A DNA stretch of 7,985 nucleotides from an uncultured Clostridia bacterium (lineage in GTDB: Bacteria; Bacillota; Clostridia; UBA1381). Positions 1 through 6,205 of the stretch are shown in pieces. The notes under the pieces are model-generated. The model worked only from the letters and a program-made list of their open reading frames with translations. It was not told the origin of the DNA and searched no databases. Position numbers and translations under genes: made by a program. Each line of letters begins with the position of its first letter. Position 1 is the first letter of the stretch. Where the stretch lies: assembly GCA_934454035.1 (NCBI GenBank), contig CAKSFY010000105.1, positions 1 to 7,985 on the forward strand. The letters run 5' to 3'.

Positions 1-77
1 TATTGGGAGCAGACAAAATAGCTTGCTCCCCTAAAAAAATTGTGCTTTTTTGTGTCTACTTACTTGACTACAGTTCA
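1..77. mobile_element. Partial insertion sequence end, IS3-type terminal repeat
   Basis: Read inward from position 77 on the minus strand, the sequence begins TGAACTGTAGTCAAGTAAGT and continues AGACACA. This has the TGAACTG...AAGT.AGACA layout I associate with terminal inverted repeats of IS3-family elements; the match is from memory, not from a search. The reading frame of the neighbouring solute-binding protein stops exactly here (its TGA is the first three bases of the repeat), as expected if the element inserted into that gene. A GGGAGCA/TGCTCCC hairpin (5-11 with 24-30) and A- and T-rich runs lie between the repeat and the window edge. No transposase coding sequence can be recognised, because the body of the element would lie to the left of the window. 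Confidence 0.5.
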
Positions 78-490
78 GTTCATTCCGCGGTTTTGGTTAA
101 GCAGCATTTCATCACCGTAAACGTCCAAAAAGTCCTTTGCCTCAGGATAGTCGGCAAGGTTTATAATTTTTCCTTCTGTTGCCATTGCGGCACTTCCTTG
201 CAGGAAAATATCCGGCAAATCGTCGGCATTATCGGCAAGGGTAAGCTGCTCTGCGCATAGTCATCGCCTTTTACCACATAATCGATTTTTATGCCTTTTT
301 CCTTTCCTGTTGTGTTGTTCCACTCATTTGCAAGTTCCTGAACTATGCTTTTTGAGTGAGAGTTGTTCGTCTACAAAGTAATTGTGTCCACTCCGTTTTC
401 GGACGTCGACGTTTTCTTATCTCCGCCGCAGCCTGCCAATGATGACATAAGCATTACTGCCGCAAGTCCGAAACAAATTTTTCTTTTCAT
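75..490 (-). pseudogene. Broken ABC-transporter extracellular solute-binding lipoprotein (family 1, sugar type)
   Basis: Starts at ATG 490-488 behind a good GGAGG site. The first 21 residues form a lipoprotein signal peptide (positive MKRK start, hydrophobic core, lipobox LAGC with Cys21), so the intact product would be anchored outside the membrane. The next residues read GVDTITL, then a TAG (371-373) where sugar-binding proteins usually have Trp, then TNNSHSK and ELANEWNNTTG, a typical beginning for carbohydrate-binding proteins. Near 236-256 the frame shifts; the homologous reading resumes in a second frame (LADNADDLPDIFLQGSAA, then INLADYP) and ends at 77 where the insertion-sequence end begins. 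Normal family length is about 400 residues or more, so most of the gene is missing. The nonsense codon, frameshift and truncation together make it non-functional unless the sequence has errors. The family is clear; the substrate is unknown. Confidence 0.8.
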
Positions 491-497
491 AATAAAA

Positions 498-503
498 CCT
501 CCG
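498..503 (-). promoter_or_regulatory. Ribosome binding site of the solute-binding protein remnant
   Basis: The minus strand reads CGGAGG seven bases before the ATG at 490. It supports that ATG as the original start, and shows that the initiation signals survive although the gene is broken. Confidence 0.7.
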
Positions 504-543
504 TAAAATAATTTTTTTGGGTATTCCCCTTTTTATATTATTT

Positions 544-552
544 ATTATAGCA
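544..552 (-). promoter_or_regulatory. Extended -10 promoter of the solute-binding protein remnant
   Basis: The minus strand reads TGCTATAAT, a perfect TATAAT with an upstream TG (extended -10). No good -35 box lies 17 bases further up; that space is taken by the hairpin terminator of the preceding gene. An extended -10 can work without a strong -35, so this is a plausible sigma-A start placed directly behind a terminator. Confidence 0.5.
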
Positions 553-585
553 CAAAAAAAGGACGTTTGCACGTCCATTTTTTGT
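552..585 (-). terminator. Hairpin terminator behind the sialidase-like remnant
   Basis: GGACGT (561-566), loop TTGC, ACGTCC (571-576). The stem is extended by A-run/T-run pairing out to 552 and 585 with one A-A mismatch. On the minus strand the GC stem is followed by a run of seven T, a classic intrinsic terminator 37 bases beyond the stop at 623. The symmetric A/T arms would also allow termination on the plus strand. It is nearly identical to the hairpin at 1772-1806. Confidence 0.8.
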
Positions 586-622
586 AGACATTTTTGTAAT
601 ATTTTCCTGATAACCAATTATT

Positions 623-1700
623 TCACTGTTCCACGGTTGTAATAAACACAGAATTATCACTCCCGTATTTTTCGCAGCCTTTAGGCTGCATCCATTCGGC
701 CGCCGTAATAATTGCTTTATTGTCATTAATCTGCGTTACTCCAAAGTTTCCGAGCCTTGCTCCGCGCTCGGGTACAACAATTTGCTCGGTGTGACGAAGA
801 ATCCGCATATTTTCCGTATCCCGCCATGAAAAGCGGTGCTCTGTGCCTGAAAATATGATCGTTGTTCCCTGCTTTCCTTGTATAAACAAGATACAATTTT
901 CCGCCTCACCTGAGCCAATGCTGCTGAGTGTTATAATTCGGCAAAATATCACCGGTATCCCATCGCCACGGCTGCTGCTTTTCAAATGTTCTTCCGTCCG
1001 TGCTCACCGACCAATATCCGCACTCGTCATTTCTGAGCGTGAGATAATATTTATCATTGAATCGGCAAAGTGAACCTTCATAAAGCCCCCTTGCCACATC
1101 AAGACTTAATTCGTTGCTCATTTCCTTATATTTAACGGTTTCTCCGTCATAAGAGCATCTCATAACACCCGAATTATATCTGTTATCCCTCGGAATATAT
1201 ACCGGAATCAGCAAATCTCCGTCATCCGTCTCAACAAACTGCGAGCAGCCCGTAGCGCAATCCTTAGGATAAATATCGCGCGGTGTTTCGATTTTTTTCA
1301 TTTCGGAGCAAATATCGTTTTTTATATCATAAGTAAAATAACAGGTGCAGCGGCTGTCACCGAAAACAGGGGTAAGACTGCCGGGTTTATACGAGACCGA
1401 ATGTCCGCAAATGATTGCCGTGCCGGTTTTTTTATGCAGCAAATGTGTTGAATCGCAGCAAAGATGCGCCGTACCGTCATCGGTATACGTTGCCTCGGCA
1501 ATCGGCTTCGGTTCAGTCCATGTTCTGCCGCCGTCATCGCTTTTTAAAAGTACCGGCGGTAAAAACAAATCACTGCCCGAAACATTAAGCTTCTGCATAG
1601 TCATTATAAGTTTATTGCCGCCTATCGTACCGGCTCTTGCGTGAACGTAACATTCCTTTCCGTCATAGCTGCCGGGGATTTTGCTTATATCAATTTTCAT
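623..1700 (-). pseudogene. Broken BNR/Asp-box sialidase-like glycosidase
   Basis: From ATG 1700 the frame reads 264 residues with an Asp-box SDDGGRTW (about 54-61), a second degenerate one (STDGRTF), and a sialidase-like beta-propeller pattern. It stops at TGA 906-908 within NTQQHWLR. The same frame then continues without interruption (GGKLYLVYTRKAGNNDHIFR, then HRAPLFMA) down to about 824. There the reading must shift (821-824), probably through a small deletion, into DTENMRILRHTEQIVVPERG and on to a natural stop at 623 after VFITTVEQ. Joined, the pieces give about 359 residues, a full-length protein. No signal peptide is visible, so it would have been cytoplasmic. Related proteins are annotated as exo-alpha-sialidase or BNR-repeat proteins; the real substrate is uncertain. 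It has its own promoter, ribosome binding site and terminator, so it was a monocistronic unit. Sequencing error is the alternative to true decay. Confidence 0.82.
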
Positions 1701-1710
1701 TTTATACGTA

Positions 1711-1715
1711 CCTCC
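1711..1715 (-). promoter_or_regulatory. Ribosome binding site of the sialidase-like gene
   Basis: The minus strand reads GGAGG with a 10-base spacer to the ATG at 1700. This fixes the start of the glycosidase remnant. Confidence 0.65.
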
Positions 1716-1735
1716 GCAAAATAATGAAATTATTT

Positions 1736-1763
1736 TTTATAACATCGCACGTATCAAAGTCAA
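1736..1763 (-). promoter_or_regulatory. Sigma-A-like promoter of the sialidase-like gene
   Basis: The minus strand has TTGACT (1758-1763) and TATAAA (1736-1741) with a 16-base spacer, just downstream of the preceding operon's terminator and about 20 bases before the ribosome binding site. The near-consensus boxes suggest that the broken gene is still transcribed. Confidence 0.6.
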
Positions 1764-1771
1764 CCCCTGCT

Positions 1772-1806
1772 ACAAAAAATGGACGTTTTAAACGTCCATT
1801 TTTATT
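1772..1806 (-). terminator. Intrinsic terminator of the five-gene operon
   Basis: An inverted repeat centred on 1789: GGACGTTT (1781-1788), one unpaired T, AAACGTCC (1790-1797), continued by T-A and A-T pairs to about 1774-1803. On the minus strand it ends in a T-run and starts directly at the tandem TAA stop codons of the DUF975 gene. The plus-strand arm is also followed by T5, so it may work in both directions. It is the sister of the hairpin at 552-585. Confidence 0.8.
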
Positions 1807-2818
1807 ATTCTTCTTTTTCTTTTTTCACATACGATATATCATTTTCCTCAACCGGCGGTTTATATTCCCCCGCAATGCCGAATGTTTCATTATCATTTGA
1901 TTTAAGAGCCTTGTAAATTTCCGCCCATGCCGATTTTCTGAACACCGACACAAAAAGGCTTATCAAAACCGCAGGAATAATCAAAAACATTCCCAAAATC
2001 ATGCAGGACATTCCGCCGATTCCCTCCAGCATCATAATTGCACCGACCGTAAGTAACACAACCGGGAAAAGAACGGCAGCAAATGTAAATATACAAAATG
2101 TCAAATCAACCGCAAATATTTTTTTCTTTCTGCCCTTTACCATGTTTCTGCTTTTTGCGTAGCATTCGGTAAAGCTGCATTCGGGATTATCCGCAAGGAT
2201 ATATGTCGTCATCGCAAAGTTATATGATATATTAATAACGAAAAACAAATATGCCGCCATCAAAATCAAAGAATATACCAATACAGTGACTGCCGGAATT
2301 ATTCCGGAATTCATATCGCCGAATGCAAGCATAATAACTCCAAGTCCTGCAAAAACCGCCACCATATACACCGTGGTCAGTGCAGTAACAATAAGCGTTA
2401 AAAGTAAATTAATCACAAATGTTGTTTTTACAAGCTGCCCGTAATTCTTTTTAAAGCCGTCGGTCAGCAGTGAAAAATCCGGCTTGTCGCTCATAAACAA
2501 TTTGCTTAAGCCGACCTCAAGCGGATTTGCGGCAAATATTGTAATAAGCAGTCCGACTATCCCGATATTCTGCAAAAAGCCGCCGCCCGTTCTCATAACA
2601 GTCCAAAATTCCGAGCTTCTGTCCATAATATTTTCATATGAAAAAAGTCCGCTCCGCATGCTTATCAAAAATCTGTTCAGCGAATTAAAACTGTCTATTA
2701 CCCCGTCTCCTATTCCCGATACTATTGAAAAAATCAGCATAGCCGCCAGGTATATCCAAAAATAGCTTTTTGTCTTGCCGAAGCTTTCTTTCAGGATTTC
2801 TTTTCTGTTAATTTCCAT
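1805..2818 (-). CDS. DUF975-family integral membrane protein
   Basis: 337 residues from the start MEINRKEILKES. The family is recognised by the amphipathic N-terminal stretch before the first membrane helix, the segment NPLEVGLSKLFM (about 99-109) followed by DGFKKNYGQL, and the cytoplasmic motif LADNPECSFTECYAKSRNMV (208-227) followed by KGRKKK before the next helix. Membrane segments lie at roughly 20-40, 82-98, 133-165, 175-205, 236-264 and 268-293. The C-terminus is charged and lysine/glutamate-rich. An upstream ATG at 2836 is possible, but it lies inside prmC; the ATG at 2818 has AGAGAGGT 7 bases before it and leaves a 4-base gap after prmC, so I chose it. It is the last gene before the terminator. 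The family's biochemical role is unknown. Confidence 0.8.
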   Translation of the reverse strand: MEINRKEILKESFGKTKSYFWIYLAAMLIFSIVSGIGDGVIDSFNSLNRFLISMRSGLFSYENIMDRSSEFWTVMRTGGGFLQNIGIVGLLITIFAANPLEVGLSKLFMSDKPDFSLLTDGFKKNYGQLVKTTFVINLLLTLIVTALTTVYMVAVFAGLGVIMLAFGDMNSGIIPAVTVLVYSLILMAAYLFFVINISYNFAMTTYILADNPECSFTECYAKSRNMVKGRKKKIFAVDLTFCIFTFAAVLFPVVLLTVGAIMMLEGIGGMSCMILGMFLIIPAVLISLFVSVFRKSAWAEIYKALKSNDNETFGIAGEYKPPVEENDISYVKKEKEE

Positions 2819-2822
2819 AATT

Positions 2823-3656
2823 TTACCTCTCTGCACACAATACTCTTTCCACTTTGCATAAATCCTTTATGCGCCTTATATTTTTAAGTCCTGCGTCCGC
2901 CATCAGTCTCTCAACCGTGTCCGCCTGACTATGCCCAACTTCAAAGTAAATCTTTCCGTGCTGCTGCAAAAGCTTCGGCGCAACCGAGCAAATCCGCCTG
3001 TAAAATAAAAGCCCGTCCTCTCCGCCGTCCAATGCAATACGCGGCTCATAGAAGCTTACTTCCTTTTGCAGTTTATCTATTTGAGCAGTTTCAATATAAG
3101 GCGGATTCGAGACTATCACATCATAAACTCCGTCGGGAATTTCATTTAAAATATCGCATTTTTCAAAGCGAACACGCTTGGAGAGTTCCGTTTTCTCCGC
3201 ATTCCTGCGCGAAAGTTCCAGTGCACTGTCACTTATGTCAATCCCCGTCACAAATGCGCTGCTGTTATAATGCGCAATGCTTAAAGCTATGCACCCGGAA
3301 CCGGAGCAAATATCAAGTACATTCATTCCCTTATTTTCGCTCAAAACGGTTTCTGCCAAAACTTCGGTATCCGCTCTGGGGACAAGCACGCCTTTATTAA
3401 CTTCAAGTTCCAGCCCCATAAACTCCCAAACACCGAGTATATACTGAAGCGGCTCTCTTTGACAGCGCCTTCGGCAAAGACTCCTGATTTTTTCCGTGTC
3501 CCCGTCAGAAACCTTCCTGCCGCCCTCCAGCACAATGTCTATCGGCTTTAATCCGAGATAAGTCCTTACTATGAGATTTGCGTCAAATACTGCATTTTCT
3601 ATATTGCTGTCCTTTAATTTTCCGACACATTCTTTGATAAGCTCACGGATTACCAT
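2823..3656 (-). CDS. prmC: Peptide chain release factor N5-glutamine methyltransferase PrmC (HemK)
   Basis: 277 residues, the usual length. PrmC transfers a methyl group from S-adenosylmethionine to the glutamine of the GGQ motif in release factors RF1 and RF2 in the cytoplasm, improving translation termination. An N-terminal helical domain (about 1-75) ends with EPLQYILG (68-75). VPRADTE (92-98), the SAM-binding motif I LDICSGSGCIAL (114-125) and the catalytic NPPYIE (184-189), which holds the substrate glutamine, are all intact, followed by EPRIALDGGEDGL. The ATG overlaps the stop of the DUF1385 gene in ATGGTAA (7-base overlap) and has GGAGGAGG just upstream, so translation is probably coupled. 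In many Firmicutes prmC is next to prfA; here the following gene is a DUF975 protein instead. Function is secure by motif. Confidence 0.96.
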   Translation of the reverse strand: MVIRELIKECVGKLKDSNIENAVFDANLIVRTYLGLKPIDIVLEGGRKVSDGDTEKIRSLCRRRCQREPLQYILGVWEFMGLELEVNKGVLVPRADTEVLAETVLSENKGMNVLDICSGSGCIALSIAHYNSSAFVTGIDISDSALELSRRNAEKTELSKRVRFEKCDILNEIPDGVYDVIVSNPPYIETAQIDKLQKEVSFYEPRIALDGGEDGLLFYRRICSVAPKLLQQHGKIYFEVGHSQADTVERLMADAGLKNIRRIKDLCKVERVLCAER

Positions 3657-4609
3657 TTATCCTCCTCCGAATTTTCGGGAATTACCGCTTCCATTGATTT
3701 AATAGCAACCTCTATCTGACTGTCATCCGGCTCTCTTGTTGTGAGTCTTTGCAGCCACAGACCAGGCTTTGAAAGCAGCGCAACGCATTTATTATCGCTT
3801 CTGCCTGCCCATTTTATAATTTCATACGAAATTCCGGCAACAACCGGCAAAAGCAAAAGTCTCATTATCATTCTGAGTACAACGCCCGTTTTCGGCAGCA
3901 TTGCAAATAAAATAATACTTACAATCATAACAAAAAGCAAAAAACTTGTTCCGCATCTCGGATGGAAACGCGTATGTTTCCGGACATTTTCCACGGTCAG
4001 CTCCTCGCCATGCTCATAGCAGGCTATAGTTTTATGCTCCGCTCCGTGATATTCGTATACTCTTTTAATATCTTTCATCTGTGACACCAATGCAAGATAA
4101 CCGATAAAAATAATCAGCTTGATTATACCCTCCGTTATGCTTGTAAATGCTTTTGTTTTCGCAGCGGCGGCAAACGGCGTCATGGCAAGAAGCCACTCTA
4201 TGCCCCTTGTCAAAAGAGTCGGCAGCATAATAAACAGTGCCACGCTCATTATAACCGAAAGCGCAACGGCAACATATATTACTATATCCTTTATTTTATC
4301 TCCGAATTTATCCTCAAGCCACTTGTCAAACTTGCTCTCAGATTCTTCTCCGTCCTCCAAATCAATCTGATCTGCCGAAAACATAAGCGCTTTCATGCCG
4401 ACTGCAAGGCTTGTAAAAAAGTTTATGCAGCCTCTTATTATCGGCAGCTTTAAAATTTTATTTGACATTGCCGCAGCATTGTCGTTTACCTCTACCAAAA
4501 TATCACCGTCCGATTTGCGGACCGCCATAGCCGTCTTGTGCGGGCCGCGCATCATTACTCCCTCAATAATTGCCTGTCCGCCTATAGATGTTTTTTTCTT
4601 CTCATTCAT
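3650..4609 (-). CDS. DUF1385 membrane protein (YqhQ family)
   Basis: 319 residues, typical for the family. It opens with the hallmark GGQAIIEGVMMRGP (10-23). Membrane segments are seen at about 57-78, 108-133, 161-178, 222-240 and 244-266. Between them lies a conserved polar block, YHGAEHKTIACYEHGEE (187-203), then HTRFHPRCGTSFLLF (212-226); the clustered His, Glu and Cys could bind a metal, which is inference. The acidic stretch QIDLEDGEESE (81-91) probably faces the cytoplasm. The start at 4609 is preceded by AGGGGAT (4618-4625) with an 8-base gap. It lies 24 bases after the J-domain gene and overlaps prmC by 7 bases. DUF1385 next to prmC is a recurrent Firmicutes arrangement, but its function is not established. 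Confidence 0.9.
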   Translation of the reverse strand: MNEKKKTSIGGQAIIEGVMMRGPHKTAMAVRKSDGDILVEVNDNAAAMSNKILKLPIIRGCINFFTSLAVGMKALMFSADQIDLEDGEESESKFDKWLEDKFGDKIKDIVIYVAVALSVIMSVALFIMLPTLLTRGIEWLLAMTPFAAAAKTKAFTSITEGIIKLIIFIGYLALVSQMKDIKRVYEYHGAEHKTIACYEHGEELTVENVRKHTRFHPRCGTSFLLFVMIVSIILFAMLPKTGVVLRMIMRLLLLPVVAGISYEIIKWAGRSDNKCVALLSKPGLWLQRLTTREPDDSQIEVAIKSMEAVIPENSEEDKW

Positions 4610-4633
4610 TTATTCTAATCCCCTTTATTTGAT

Positions 4634-5215
4634 TTAACAACAGCAGCATCTTGAACATAAAACGCTTCCGCAAAGACAAGTCAAAAGATTATTTGCTCCG
4701 CAGCAATTAATATAATCCGTTTTAAACTCCCTGTAGGTTTGATTCTGTGCTTCAAAGCTTGAAAGCGTTGCTCTGTATTCCGCATTTTCCGGGTCCATTC
4801 CGACTGCCGTTTCTATAAAGCTTTTGCCCTTGTCATACCAACCCTTGTTTATATAAATAAGCCCCATAAGATAATGCCACTCGGCATTTCTTTCAAGTCC
4901 CGAAAGCATTGACTCAGCTTCGGCAAGGCGTCTCATTCTGATTAACATTCTTACTCCGTCAAAGCCTGCGGCTGTATATCCGCCCGAATAGCTGCCGCCA
5001 TAGCCGCCTGAATAGCCGCTGTTTGACGTCTGTTTTTTATTTGTTATCATATCATAAGCTTCGTTTATTTCCTTAAGCTTTTCGGTTGCCATATCCGCCA
5101 TTGGTGTATTTACGTATCTGTCCGGATGATATTTTTTTACCAGGTTGCGGTATGCTTTTTTAATTGTCTCTTCATCGTCATTCGGATTTACACCGAGAAC
5201 CTCATATGGATTCAT
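4634..5215 (-). CDS. J-domain protein with TPR-like region and cysteine-rich C-terminus
   Basis: 193 residues. Residues 2-65 form a J-domain with intact HPD (30-32) between helices II and III, so it should stimulate an Hsp70 (DnaK-type) ATPase. A Gly/Ser/Tyr-rich linker follows (about 66-88). Residues about 90-155 look like paired TPR-type helices (AEWHYLMGLIYINKGWYDKG and SFIETAVGMDPENAEY). The tail, about 171-193, has nine cysteines in 23 residues and ends in four consecutive Cys. It lacks the zinc-finger and C-terminal domains of true DnaJ, so it is a type-III J-protein with a dedicated client. Its start lies within the DUF5685 gene (14-base overlap) behind GGAGG, which implies coupled translation and a shared task. 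The Cys tail could bind metal, be acylated or anchor to membrane; nothing here decides which. Confidence 0.88.
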   Translation of the reverse strand: MNPYEVLGVNPNDDEETIKKAYRNLVKKYHPDRYVNTPMADMATEKLKEINEAYDMITNKKQTSNSGYSGGYGGSYSGGYTAAGFDGVRMLIRMRRLAEAESMLSGLERNAEWHYLMGLIYINKGWYDKGKSFIETAVGMDPENAEYRATLSSFEAQNQTYREFKTDYINCCGANNLLTCLCGSVLCSRCCCC

Positions 5216-6035
5216 TATTTTCCTCCGTTTTTAATACTTTGCTTTGTACGCCGCCCATTCCGGCATACAGTATATTCCTTATAATTCCGTCATTACGGCT
5301 TACATTGAGCAAATCATATGCCGCCGCAATCTTGGCAAGATTGTATGTCAGTGTTGATTCGGTTTCTTTTTTGAGATTGCCGGCTCTGTGCTTAAAAGGA
5401 TTATACGAATTTGTTTTAATATCCTTTTCCAGGTCGTCGTATGCGTCAATTAAATATATCCATCTGCCGATATTATATCCCATCCACGAAAGAATTTTTC
5501 TTGTATTATCATCGGTTATAAAATCCGGAGTAAAGATTATTTCGCATATTTTTGCAAAGCAGTCCGCAATTTCATCCGGCTCGGAGCAGTTGTTTTTTTC
5601 AAGCGCCGACATTTTTCCCAGCAGCTCTGAAATGCTTTTTGCATATGAAGTATATTTTATTTTCCTCATCGGAAATGAGTAAATCAATTTTCCGAAAAAT
5701 GCTTTTAACGACCTCTCATCCCTTAAATCGTCCTCAAACTTTTTATATACCAGAAGGATACTCATCTGCGCCGCATATTCCATAACCCTGCCGCCGCTGA
5801 TTGCTTTTTCTTTTTTTAAGCGGTGAGCCGCACAGCGAAAAGCTTCTTCACTTTCTTCTTCGTCACAAACTGCCGCAAGAAGTATTGCCAAAAAGGTCAT
5901 ATCATAGCTGAGCCCAATTCTTGCTGCATGCGAATATTTTCCTATTTCTCTGCACAAGCCGCAATAATATGATAAAAAACGTTCGTATTCTTCATCATTG
6001 AGTTCTCTTCTGCTTATGCGGACATATCCGAACAT
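5202..6035 (-). CDS. DUF5685-family protein, possible all-helical enzyme with aspartate-rich motifs
   Basis: 277 residues starting MFGYVRISRREL, the characteristic opening of this family. CGLC (25-28) and CAAH (68-71) could form a four-ligand metal site. The rest looks almost entirely helical. Two acidic motifs stand out: DDLRD (102-106) and DAYDDLEKD (197-205), the latter preceded by GRWIYLI and followed by SYNPF. The spacing and surroundings recall the two Asp-rich helices of class I isoprenoid synthases, especially the phytoene/squalene synthase pattern Q...NILRD..ED...YLP. This is my inference, not an established assignment. The ATG at 6035 has GGAGA upstream. It is first in the operon, directly behind the 6077-6105 promoter, and overlaps the J-domain gene by 14 bases. 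No signal peptide or obvious membrane helix, so probably cytoplasmic. Stop codon is TGA, showing TGA is read as stop here. Confidence 0.82.
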   Translation of the reverse strand: MFGYVRISRRELNDEEYERFLSYYCGLCREIGKYSHAARIGLSYDMTFLAILLAAVCDEEESEEAFRCAAHRLKKEKAISGGRVMEYAAQMSILLVYKKFEDDLRDERSLKAFFGKLIYSFPMRKIKYTSYAKSISELLGKMSALEKNNCSEPDEIADCFAKICEIIFTPDFITDDNTRKILSWMGYNIGRWIYLIDAYDDLEKDIKTNSYNPFKHRAGNLKKETESTLTYNLAKIAAAYDLLNVSRNDGIIRNILYAGMGGVQSKVLKTEENNESI

Positions 6036-6076
6036 ACTCTTCTCCGTTTCTTATAAATATCTGATTATCCTAGAAT

Positions 6077-6105
6077 AGTATACCTCTGTTTACACTTTTT
6101 TTCAA
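6077..6105 (-). promoter_or_regulatory. Sigma-A-like promoter of the five-gene operon
   Basis: The minus strand has TTGAAA (6100-6105), a 17-base spacer and TATACT (6077-6082), both one mismatch from consensus with ideal spacing. Transcription would start near 6070, giving an untranslated leader of about 35 bases to the DUF5685 start. No other convincing promoter is needed for the downstream genes, given their overlaps and short gaps. Confidence 0.75.
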
Positions 6106-6142
6106 GCAATTACTGACTTTTTATAAGAAAATTTATTTTTTG

Positions 6143-6172
6143 TTCATATTTTTTATATTATTTAAAATACTA
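6143..6172 (+). promoter_or_regulatory. Candidate sigma-G (forespore) promoter of spoVAC
   Basis: TTCATA (6143-6148), a 17-base spacer, then AATACTA (6166-6172), close to the sigma-F/G style (-35 with xCATA or xAATA, -10 CATACTA). In Bacillus subtilis the spoVA operon depends on sigma-G, so this fits the gene downstream. The region is very AT-rich, so chance matches are easy. Confidence 0.4.
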
Positions 6173-6191
6173 ATACAAAACAGATTAAACG

Positions 6192-6200
6192 AAAGGTGAT
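6192..6200 (+). promoter_or_regulatory. Ribosome binding site of spoVAC
   Basis: AAAGGTGAT contains seven bases (AGGTGAT) complementary to the 16S rRNA 3' end, five bases before the ATG at 6206. Confidence 0.65.
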
Positions 6201-6205
6201 TTAAA

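Noticed and set aside
5..30. GGGAGCA/TGCTCCC hairpin as an intrinsic terminator
   Set aside because: It has a 12-base loop and is followed by CTAAAAAAA on the plus strand rather than a T-run; on the minus strand no T-run follows either. Kept only as part of the insertion-sequence end.
3..260. Open frame on the plus strand at the left edge
   Set aside because: It is antisense to a clearly recognisable solute-binding protein remnant, has an odd Cys/Ser-rich composition and no ribosome binding site.
906..908. TGA in the sialidase-like gene as a recoded Trp or selenocysteine codon
   Set aside because: The DUF5685 gene ends naturally with TGA, no SECIS-like hairpin is evident directly after it, and the gene has a separate frameshift, so decay is simpler.
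1637..1900. Plus-strand frame across the intergenic region at 1700-1805
   Set aside because: It runs through a hairpin terminator and two genes in antisense, with low-complexity Phe runs; a shadow of the minus-strand sequence.
2819..2836. Upstream ATG (MQRGKI extension) as start of the DUF975 gene
   Set aside because: It would lie inside prmC without a suitable ribosome binding site, whereas AGAGAGGT is placed correctly for the ATG at 2818.
6036..6205. Riboswitch or leader in the divergent intergenic region
   Set aside because: The 170 bases are AT-rich and are explained by two divergent promoters and ribosome binding sites; no conserved aptamer-like stems were seen.
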